Notes under the pieces: generated by a model
Seen by the model: the letters and a program-made list of their open reading frames with translations, nothing else
Told to the model about the DNA's origin: nothing
Databases searched by the model: none
From: an uncultured Fidelibacterota bacterium
Lineage (GTDB): Bacteria; Fidelibacterota; Marinisomatia; Marinisomatales; UBA8229
Reading direction: 5' to 3'
Length of the DNA stretch: 5,094 nt
Assembly (NCBI GenBank): GCA_913054425.1
Contig: CAJXJG010000141.1
Span: 1 to 5,094 of the forward strand
Shown: piece by piece, positions 1-5,094 of the stretch
Layout: each line of letters opens with the position of its first letter
How positions within the stretch are numbered: the stretch's first letter is position 1
Program-made: the position numbers and the translations under genes

Positions 1-190
1 GTCTATAGGGCGCAACCATCAAATGACCATTGGTATAGGGATACAGATTCATGAGGGTGCATATTGCTTTTCCTTTTGCAAGGATTAGTCCTTCCCTGTG
101 ATCCATTTTTGGTTTGTCACAAAAGATACAACCGTCATCTTTTTCACTGCGGACATACTCAATCCGCCACGGAGCCCAAAGCTTTCTCAT
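1..190 (-). CDS. HIT-family nucleotide hydrolase/phosphorylase, N-terminal part (C-terminus outside the window)
   Basis: HIT-family proteins hydrolyse or phosphorolyse nucleotide phosphate linkages such as diadenosine tetraphosphate, in the cytoplasm. I translated 63 residues from ATG at 190 down to the window edge. They begin MRKLWAPWRIEYV, which matches the conserved N-terminus of the bacterial Ap4A-phosphorylase-like HIT branch. A CIFC pair at residues 21-24 is the usual first half of a zinc site. Residues 48-63 (NLYPYTNGHLMVAPYR) match the conserved Asn-x-Tyr-Pro-Tyr-x-x-Gly-His core. The catalytic His-x-His-x-His triad would lie further on and is not visible, so activity cannot be judged. 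The start is firm: an in-frame TAA lies five codons upstream (205-203) and no other start codon falls between. The gene follows the EF-G-like gene by 30 bases, with no Shine-Dalgarno sequence and no terminator between them, so co-transcription is likely. The exact substrate is not determined. Confidence 0.9.
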   Translation of the reverse strand, partial: MRKLWAPWRIEYVRSEKDDGCIFCDKPKMDHREGLILAKGKAICTLMNLYPYTNGHLMVAPYR

Positions 191-220
191 GGAAAAAAGA
201 AATTACTTGAGCTGATTCGT

Positions 221-2302
221 TTATTCTTCTCTTTGGCGTTTATAATCTGCAATGACCTTTTTTTCAAACTCTTTTGGTAAATTTTCGTAATGGCTGTGTG
301 ATTCGGCGTGGAAGCCACGACCCCCAGTCAGAGATCTTATAGTTGTTGCATAATTATGGAGCTCAGCTTGGGGAAGTTGAGCTTTTATTTTTTGAAAATG
401 CCCATCAGTATCCACTCCGGTAATTTTGCCTCTCCGGCTGGAAATATCCCCCATCACATCGCCCATATACTCTTCCGGAACCTTCACTTCCACATTGGTA
501 ATCGGTTCCAGTAATCCGGGCTTGGCGACCATAAATGATTCCCGAAAGGCATTTTTCCCCGCAGTTTGAAAGGCAATATCCTTGGAGTCAACCGGATGCT
601 GTTTTCCATCATAAAAATCCACTTTTAAATCCACAACCCGGTACCCGGCCAGAATCCCTTCATCACAAGCTGCTTTTACACCTTTTTCCACAGATTGAAC
701 AAAAACACGATCTACATTCTGTCCGCGAAGTGAATCAACAAATTCAATTCCTTCGCCACGATCTTTTGGTTCAATGCGCATCCAAACTTCAGCAAACTGA
801 CCAGACCCGCCAGACTGTTTTTTATGACGGTATTTGGATTCACCTTTTCCACGAATAGTTTCACGATAAGGAATTTTTGGTTCAATAAGATCAATATCAA
901 CATTAAATCGCCGTTTTAAGCGTTCAACTGATGTCTTGATATGAAGTTCTCCCTGTCCGGAAATAATTGTTTGCTTCACTTCATCATCAACTCGATATAC
1001 AAACGTTGGGTCTTCTTCATTAAGAGAGGCCAAACCCATAGATATTTTTTCTTCATCCCCTTTTGATTTAAGAACAATTGCGGAGTGAATATTTGGATTT
1101 GGATATTGAATCTCCGGTATTACTACTTTGAATTTCGGACTGCACAGGGTATTTCCGGCATGAGTATCCTTTAATTTAACGACGGCACCAATATCACCTG
1201 GATTTAACACATTTACGCTTATTCTTGTCTTCCCGTTTAAAACAAAAAGCTGTCCAAATCGTTCAGTCGTTCCGCGGGATGTGTTGAACATATCCATCCC
1301 GGTTGTTATCCTGCCGGAATAAACCCTGAAAAAAGACAGATCACCAACGTGAGCCTCGCTAATGGTTTTAAACACCTGTACCACTGGATTACTGTTTTCC
1401 AGTTCAACATCTACATTCTCTCCTGAACGAAGATCCTTTGCAACAATTTTCGCTCTGTCTATAGGTGAAGAACCATAATTCGCAATAAAATCTAACAACC
1501 GTGAAACACCCACGTTTGTTGTTGCGGATGTACAAAATAGCGGAACAATAGTTTGATTCTGAATCGCTGCATGAATACCACTACGCATTTCATCTTCAGA
1601 AAGGCCACCCTCCTCAAAAAACTTTTCAAGAAGAGCATCATCTGATTCCGCAACATATTCAATCAGTTCCTCATGAAGAGTTTCAACTTTATCACTCCAT
1701 TCGCCTTCTGCGGCACCCTCAGTAAATTCCCCGCTTCCGTCCATTTGATATGTGATCATTTCTTTCCGCATTATATCAATCACTTTATTAAATCCCGGAC
1801 CTACATTAACGGGGATTTGCATCGGGAATACGTTTTTCCCGAATTGTTTTCGAGCAGAGGATAAAATTTTATCAAATTTTGTATGCTCCCTGTCAAAACC
1901 GTTCACAACAATGATTTTAGAAATTCCTTGGTTGGTTGCAAAATTCCACATTTGTTCCGTACCCACTTCAATACCATTGACCGCATGCACAACCACCATC
2001 GCCAGATCAGCTACACTGATTGATCCAATCGCTTCACCGACAAAATCCATGTATCCCGGCGCATCAAGCAGGTTAAACTTTTTCCCCTTCCAATCCAAAT
2101 ATAATGGTGTAGCATGAATAGATATTTGTCTTTCCTTTTCGCCGGGATGATAATCTGACGTGGTTGTCCCCGCTTCAATAGAACCTATCCGGTTAATTTG
2201 CCCCCCGCACATAAGCATGGCTTCGCATAAAATTGTCTTTCCACTGTCTCCGTGTCCTACAACAGCAATATTTCGTATGTCAGCAGGTTGATAGTCTTTC
2301 AC
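221..2302 (-). CDS. EF-G-like translational GTPase (EF-G paralogue) with atypical G3 and G4 motifs
   Basis: This full-length 693-residue protein has the EF-G domain plan, so it probably acts on the ribosome as a translocase-like GTPase. The G domain holds an intact P-loop GHGDSGKT (16-23), a short switch I ending ERQISI (57-62) where classic EF-G has RGITI, G3 DAPGY (80-84), G4 NGFD (134-137) and G5 TSA (258-260). Domain II spans roughly 300-390 and domain III roughly 400-475, with SGQGELHI at 448-455. Domain IV (about 476-595) has GGSGQFAEV and the tip loop DGKQHPVDS, keeping the His that matches E. coli His583. Domain V is about 596-680 with GDVMGDISSRRG. The HxD-type switch His is Tyr84, which I recall as common in the EF-G-like (EF-G2) branch. 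The G4 Lys is Gly135, which is unusual. The start is GTG, with AAAGGA eight bases upstream and stop codons further upstream in frame. It is most likely a second EF-G copy rather than the housekeeping fusA. Confidence 0.95.
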   Translation of the reverse strand: MKDYQPADIRNIAVVGHGDSGKTILCEAMLMCGGQINRIGSIEAGTTTSDYHPGEKERQISIHATPLYLDWKGKKFNLLDAPGYMDFVGEAIGSISVADLAMVVVHAVNGIEVGTEQMWNFATNQGISKIIVVNGFDREHTKFDKILSSARKQFGKNVFPMQIPVNVGPGFNKVIDIMRKEMITYQMDGSGEFTEGAAEGEWSDKVETLHEELIEYVAESDDALLEKFFEEGGLSEDEMRSGIHAAIQNQTIVPLFCTSATTNVGVSRLLDFIANYGSSPIDRAKIVAKDLRSGENVDVELENSNPVVQVFKTISEAHVGDLSFFRVYSGRITTGMDMFNTSRGTTERFGQLFVLNGKTRISVNVLNPGDIGAVVKLKDTHAGNTLCSPKFKVVIPEIQYPNPNIHSAIVLKSKGDEEKISMGLASLNEEDPTFVYRVDDEVKQTIISGQGELHIKTSVERLKRRFNVDIDLIEPKIPYRETIRGKGESKYRHKKQSGGSGQFAEVWMRIEPKDRGEGIEFVDSLRGQNVDRVFVQSVEKGVKAACDEGILAGYRVVDLKVDFYDGKQHPVDSKDIAFQTAGKNAFRESFMVAKPGLLEPITNVEVKVPEEYMGDVMGDISSRRGKITGVDTDGHFQKIKAQLPQAELHNYATTIRSLTGGRGFHAESHSHYENLPKEFEKKVIADYKRQREE

Positions 2303-2310
2303 AATAGTAA

Positions 2311-2316
2311 TCCTTT
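2311..2316 (-). promoter_or_regulatory. Ribosome binding site of the EF-G-like gene
   Basis: On the minus strand this reads AAAGGA, eight bases before the GTG at 2302. It is the clearest Shine-Dalgarno sequence in the window. It supports the GTG start over any internal ATG, because the next in-frame Met comes after the P-loop. Confidence 0.7.
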
Positions 2317-2327
2317 ATTAATTCATT

Positions 2328-2345
2328 CTGCTCAAAAACGAGCAG
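2328..2345 (-). other. Perfect 6-bp stem-loop in the 70-base gap before the EF-G-like gene
   Basis: The minus strand reads CTGCTC, a six-base GTTTTT loop, then GAGCAG, a perfect inverted repeat. It lies between the stop of the 94-residue gene and the ribosome binding site of the EF-G-like gene. It is not a typical intrinsic terminator, because no T-run follows it on either strand. If the candidate promoter at 2347-2376 is real, transcription would start inside or at the upstream edge of this element, so it could form at or near the 5' end of the mRNA. A role in 5'-end stability, weak attenuation or protein binding is possible but unproven. Confidence 0.5.
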
Positions 2346-2346
2346 G

Positions 2347-2376
2347 ATTGTAGCCTTTATATCCTTTCAAAATCAA
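2347..2376 (-). promoter_or_regulatory. Candidate sigma-70-like promoter for the EF-G-like and HIT genes
   Basis: The minus strand has TTGATT (2376-2371) and TACAAT (2352-2347) separated by 18 bases, close to the TTGACA/TATAAT consensus. The -35 hexamer overlaps the stop codon of the 94-residue gene. A start near base 2340 would leave a leader of about 38 bases before the GTG. The match is moderate, and AT-rich gaps give such matches by chance. Many FCB-group bacteria also use a different promoter consensus, so this is tentative. Confidence 0.3.
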
Positions 2377-2657
2377 GGTTTTTCCGTCTGACCCATTTCA
2401 AAAAGACCCAGCCCTTTTTCATTTATATATTCTCTAAGTACCGGTACAATATAAACTCCGGTTAAATCAATATCTGCAAATTCACGGGCCAAAACTCGAA
2501 GTCTTTGTTCGATAGGCTTCAATTTATTCAATACAATGACCTTATCTTGTTTAAGGATACATGAGCCCCCATAAAAATCACCTTTTCCCTGGACAATTCG
2601 TAATCCCAATTTTTCTGCCAAAGACACAAAATGTTCTAATAATTTTTTTTGTTTCAC
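2373..2657 (-). CDS. Conserved-looking 94-residue soluble protein of unknown function
   Basis: I do not recognise a named family with confidence. The protein is small, has no signal peptide, membrane segment or Cys pair, and looks like a compact alpha/beta fold. It has an N-terminal charged helix (1-20, MKQKKLLEHFVSLAEKLGLR) and a Gly-rich hairpin KGDFYGGSCIL (25-35). A strand KVIVLNK (39-45) follows, then a helix PIEQRLRVLAREFADID (48-64), and a C-terminal part TGVYIVPVLREYI (66-78). I have an impression of similar small hypothetical proteins in other bacteria, but cannot confirm it. The start is GTG, directly after the TAA of the ManC gene and in the same frame, with no good Shine-Dalgarno sequence, so translation probably depends on ribosomes finishing ManC. 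The helix LAREFADID lacks the HExxH of a metallopeptidase. Placement hints at a link to ManC or EF-G, but gives no function. Confidence 0.8.
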   Translation of the reverse strand: MKQKKLLEHFVSLAEKLGLRIVQGKGDFYGGSCILKQDKVIVLNKLKPIEQRLRVLAREFADIDLTGVYIVPVLREYINEKGLGLFEMGQTEKP

Positions 2658-3719
2658 TTACAACAGGTCTTCCCGGTTGGATTTACCTATCCTTTCCACC
2701 AATGATTTCACTTCTTCTGCTTGATCTTTATGAACAACAAGGGTAGCATCTTCCGTATGAACAACTACGATGTTATCAAGTCCCAAAACTGCCGTAAAAT
2801 GATCGTAAGAATGAATATAATTTTCTTTTCCGTTAAGAACCAGTCCATTCCCTCTCACCACGTTCCCCTTCTTATTTTTTTGCAGGATGTCACACACTGC
2901 ATTCCATGACCCAACATCATTCCAGTCAAAATCTGCTCGAACAACATAGGCATTTGAAGCTACTTTTTCCATTATCCCGTAATCGATGGATTGAGGGACT
3001 ATACCTTCCCATATGGCGGTGATATCTTTTTTATGATTCAACAAAGATTTTATTTGTTGTAAATGACTGTGAAGGTCCGGCAAGTGTGTTTTCATCAGAT
3101 CCATCAGTACATCCACACGCCAAAAGAAAATCCCTGAATTCCATAAAAAATCTCCACTCTCTATAAACCGTTCTGCTAATCTTAAATGGGGTTTTTCTGC
3201 AAATGCCTTTAAATGATATGTGTCTAAATAATGCGCAGCACCTTCTTTTGTGTGCTGGATGTAACCATATGCGGTTGAGGGAAATGTAGGTGTGATACCA
3301 ACTGTTACCACAGTCTGGTTTTTCTTAGCCAAACGATTAGATGTATTAATAGCTCTGACAAATTTCTGATGACCAACTATTAGATGATCCGCGGGAAATA
3401 CTCCCATAACCGCATCTTCTTTGAACTCACCAATACGAAGAGCTGCTAAACCAATACAAGGTGCAGTATTTTTCCCGCTTGGTTCTATTATTATATTCTC
3501 AGCACTGATTCCATTGATGGATTTCAATATTGGTTCAGCCAGTTCAGTTCCAGTAACAATAAAGATATCCTCGACAATCTTCAATCTCTTGAGGCGGTCA
3601 ACCGTCAGTTGCAGCATAGATTTTTCACCAACAATATCCAGAAGTTGTTTCGGCCTTGCTCTCCGGCTCAAAGGCCAGAAACGTGTCCCGCTTCCACCAG
3701 CCATAATAACACAATACAT
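2658..3719 (-). CDS. manC: Mannose-1-phosphate guanylyltransferase (GDP-mannose pyrophosphorylase), short form
   Basis: The enzyme makes GDP-mannose and pyrophosphate from GTP and mannose-1-phosphate in the cytoplasm, supplying mannose, fucose or related sugars for envelope glycans. The 353-residue protein opens with the nucleotidyltransferase signature GGSGTRFWPLSR (8-19) followed by RPKQLL (22-27). It also has FPADH (108-112), the sugar-binding FAEKP (173-177), WNSGIFFWR (193-201), SIDYGIMEK (244-252) and DWNDVGSW (265-272). The C-terminal part (about 285-340) fits the small left-handed beta-helix of this family. The length matches the single-domain type, without the extra phosphomannose isomerase (cupin) domain of about 470-residue ManC/AlgA proteins. 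The ATG directly follows the TGA of the upstream gene, and AGGGA lies eight bases before it, inside the upstream coding end. The start is firm because MYCVIMAGGSGTRF aligns with the family N-terminus. All signature residues are present. Whether the product feeds lipopolysaccharide, exopolysaccharide or glycoprotein cannot be told here. Confidence 0.95.
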   Translation of the reverse strand: MYCVIMAGGSGTRFWPLSRRARPKQLLDIVGEKSMLQLTVDRLKRLKIVEDIFIVTGTELAEPILKSINGISAENIIIEPSGKNTAPCIGLAALRIGEFKEDAVMGVFPADHLIVGHQKFVRAINTSNRLAKKNQTVVTVGITPTFPSTAYGYIQHTKEGAAHYLDTYHLKAFAEKPHLRLAERFIESGDFLWNSGIFFWRVDVLMDLMKTHLPDLHSHLQQIKSLLNHKKDITAIWEGIVPQSIDYGIMEKVASNAYVVRADFDWNDVGSWNAVCDILQKNKKGNVVRGNGLVLNGKENYIHSYDHFTAVLGLDNIVVVHTEDATLVVHKDQAEEVKSLVERIGKSNREDLL

Positions 3720-5094
3720 TCAGAATGTCCCTAAAAATGAAATTGCAGCAAGATCTATATCCCAATTAGCTCTTATCTCTAAGGTATCCGGAATCATTAA
3801 AAATGACTCCGACGGAGAATAGGGGGCTGCCTTCCCATATGTATATTTGTGATCTTGATCCCGGTCTTCAAATATCATTAAAAAATAATGTCCTTCCGGT
3901 ATCGTTACTAATTCAAACCTAGAATCTAAATTTACAACGGATGTCCATTTAATCTCTGGGTTTTCAAGAGATCTTAATTCAGCAACTAGCTCCGACTTCC
4001 CTCTAAATTCAACAGCCCCAAACAGATTGCCATAGCCTATAAAATTTTCAGTTTGAACATGTATGTTTGTGAGGGAATCTTCAAATGTCATTTTTCCGGC
4101 ATTACTATTTTTCACCAGTTGTAATAAATAGTTTTGATTTGGTTTCCAATCCTTAATTAATTCTACATTCATCTTCAGGGGATTTATAATATGAGTTACG
4201 AATGACACCGAATCAGAATCTCCTTCAATAAACACAATGTTTTGAAATGCACTGTCTATTTGAATCGGCTTGGAAAAAATCAGCGAAACGGGTGGTTTGT
4301 TTTTCATCTCAGGCTGAATAGTTAATTTCTTTTCAGGAAAAACCAACTCCAGATAAGATGTGTCCGGAATTTCCGGCAATTTTACTTTTACCTTTGATGA
4401 ATCCAGCAGTAATTGTTCAAACTGGAATAAATATTGTAATTGAATTTCAACTGTCTCACCTTTTATGCTATCTGAAACAGTTACAATCAAATTCCTGTCA
4501 TCAAGTGGATCATAAAAAAATTCAGCTGAAATGGCTGAGCTGTCATCAGTCAAAATAGTGATTTCCCCTCTCAGGTTTTTTTCCGGCAGTGATCTGTTGA
4601 AAGTTAATCTGCCCCATGTAGACGAATTCCACTCCCCGGTTAAAAGACGTAATGGTTGCGGTTCTTTTTGAACCAACATATTGATCCCACTCAAGGTGTC
4701 GCTTTTCCCCATTTCCAGGTAATCTTTCCAATAAAGCCCATAACGCATTCTCCTTGTGTCCAGCGGATAACCTGCGCCTTCACTCCCGATGGACAAAATC
4801 TGATATATACCAGGTGATAAAAATTCAAATCTGTAAAAACCATCATCAGTTGCATCAGTTATATAATCAGGTATTGAGAAAAAAATTGAATCAATATCAT
4901 CCTCCTGAATCTTCCATAAATGTACCGAAATATTATCTTCATTATATACCCTGCCGGAAATACGACCACGGGAAATTTCATCTCCTGTGCTATATGCCAG
5001 GTGAACCGGTTCAGCTAATTGCACCCCATGCTCATCCTTCAACTCCCTCCCGATCGTAATAACATAGGTTTGATTCCCTAATAATCCAGCAGGG
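3720..5094 (-). CDS. Probable exported multi-domain beta-sandwich protein with Ig-like (Big_5/SbsA-type) domains, C-terminal 457 residues
   Basis: The frame is open to the window edge, so the gene starts outside. The first visible residues (PAGLLGNQTYVITIG, then LKDEHGVQL and AYSTGD) form the end of an SbsA-type Ig-like domain. A start at the TTG at 5042 would cut this domain and is rejected. Next comes a carboxypeptidase-regulatory-like sandwich from about 40, with the hallmark DGFYRFEFLSPGIYQI (84-99). A beta-rich middle region follows, then probably a second Ig-like domain (about 265-350, with PPVSLIFSKPI and the Trp-Lys-Pro-Asn-Gln-Asn-Tyr turn). The last sandwich ends with EGHYFLMIFEDRDQDHKYTYG (visible 400-420 in parts), where Asp-Arg-Asp-Gln-Asp-His-Lys looks like a calcium-binding loop. 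No Cys is seen in the visible part. Such proteins are usually secreted, often as lipoproteins, but the signal peptide is not in view. The role is unknown, and structural or surface function is an inference. Its TGA abuts manC with no gap. Confidence 0.85.
   Translation of the reverse strand, partial: PAGLLGNQTYVITIGRELKDEHGVQLAEPVHLAYSTGDEISRGRISGRVYNEDNISVHLWKIQEDDIDSIFFSIPDYITDATDDGFYRFEFLSPGIYQILSIGSEGAGYPLDTRRMRYGLYWKDYLEMGKSDTLSGINMLVQKEPQPLRLLTGEWNSSTWGRLTFNRSLPEKNLRGEITILTDDSSAISAEFFYDPLDDRNLIVTVSDSIKGETVEIQLQYLFQFEQLLLDSSKVKVKLPEIPDTSYLELVFPEKKLTIQPEMKNKPPVSLIFSKPIQIDSAFQNIVFIEGDSDSVSFVTHIINPLKMNVELIKDWKPNQNYLLQLVKNSNAGKMTFEDSLTNIHVQTENFIGYGNLFGAVEFRGKSELVAELRSLENPEIKWTSVVNLDSRFELVTIPEGHYFLMIFEDRDQDHKYTYGKAAPYSPSESFLMIPDTLEIRANWDIDLAAISFLGTF
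3728..3732 (-). promoter_or_regulatory. Ribosome binding site of manC inside the upstream gene
   Basis: AGGGA on the minus strand lies eight bases before the manC ATG and within the last Leu-Gly-Thr codons of the upstream gene. The match to the anti-Shine-Dalgarno sequence is moderate. Ribosomes translating the upstream gene would cover it, which is consistent with coupled translation. Confidence 0.45.

Noticed and set aside
535..858. 107-codon plus-strand frame
   Set aside because: It is antisense to domain IV of the EF-G-like protein, with a His/Gln/Pro-rich translation typical of a shadow frame.
1752..2117. 121-codon open frame on the plus strand
   Set aside because: It lies fully inside the EF-G-like gene on the opposite strand, opposite the G-domain motifs. 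Its translation shows no domain and looks like a shadow of the real gene.
2328..2345. Intrinsic transcription terminator after the 94-residue gene
   Set aside because: The stem is a perfect 6 bp, but the bases after it on the minus strand are AATGAATTAA with no T-run, and none follows on the plus strand.
2643..2650. Run of eight A (minus strand) just after the GTG of the 94-residue gene, as a slippage or frameshift site
   Set aside because: The frame reads correctly through it into a well-formed protein that directly abuts manC, so no error or programmed shift is needed.
2373..2657. Toxin-antitoxin or ImmA/IrrE-like metallopeptidase identity for the 94-residue protein
   Set aside because: No HExxH, PIN, RelE or helix-turn-helix pattern is visible, and no partner gene of matching size lies beside it.
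3720..3722. Reassigned TGA codon (alternative genetic code)
   Set aside because: The TGA is followed at once by a textbook ManC N-terminus on ATG, all Trp codons at conserved sites are TGG, and no in-frame TGA occurs inside the recognised genes.
3421..3822. 133-codon open frame on the plus strand across the manC start
   Set aside because: It overlaps the conserved N-terminus of ManC and the end of the Ig-like gene in antisense, and has no recognisable motif or supporting context.
5040..5042. TTG as the start of the beta-sandwich protein
   Set aside because: The frame stays open for 17 more codons to the window edge, and those residues continue the Ig-like domain (QTYVITIG before LKDEHG), so this Leu is internal and the gene is partial.
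4754..5059. 101-codon plus-strand frame near the right edge
   Set aside because: It is antisense to the visible Ig-like and carboxypeptidase-regulatory-like domains, whose minus-strand translation is clearly the coding one.

Overview
The window is a dense, single-direction bacterial gene cluster. All five genes read on the minus strand, so transcription runs from high to low coordinates. Base composition looks moderately AT-rich (judged by eye, not counted). Starts are mixed: ATG for two genes and GTG for two. Coding uses the standard bacterial code, with TGA and TAA as stops. The secreted protein with SbsA-type Ig-like and carboxypeptidase-regulatory-like beta-sandwiches, followed by a GDP-mannose pyrophosphorylase and a divergent EF-G paralogue, is the style of gene content I associate with the FCB superphylum (Bacteroidota/Chlorobiota/Ignavibacteria/Marinimicrobia-type lineages). 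No marker gene here fixes the lineage, so this is an inference only.

Layout in transcription order. (1) 5094-3720: the C-terminal 457 residues of a large multi-domain beta-sandwich protein, probably exported, whose 5' end lies beyond the window. (2) 3719-2658: a complete short-form mannose-1-phosphate guanylyltransferase (ManC/RfbM type). (3) 2657-2373: a complete 94-residue soluble protein of unknown function. (4) 2372-2303: a 70-base gap, the only real intergenic stretch, with a perfect 6-bp stem-loop, a candidate promoter and a good ribosome binding site. (5) 2302-221: a complete EF-G-like translational GTPase of 693 residues with unusual G-motif residues. (6) 190-1: the first 63 residues of a HIT-family nucleotide hydrolase/phosphorylase, cut by the window edge. 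No stretch over 300 bases lacks a gene.

Genes 1 to 3 are packed with zero intergenic bases and in the same reading frame. Only a single TGA and a single TAA interrupt one open frame from base 5094 to base 2373, which suggests tight translational coupling. Gene 2 makes GDP-mannose for glycan synthesis, and gene 1 looks like an envelope or surface protein. Genes 4 and 5 belong to translation and nucleotide housekeeping and may have their own promoter in the gap.

I found no CRISPR array, RNA gene, insertion sequence, phage gene or clear new defence system. The most notable points are the EF-G-like protein, which has Asn-Gly-Phe-Asp where Asn-Lys-x-Asp is expected and Tyr where the catalytic His is expected, and the unbroken-frame gene arrangement.
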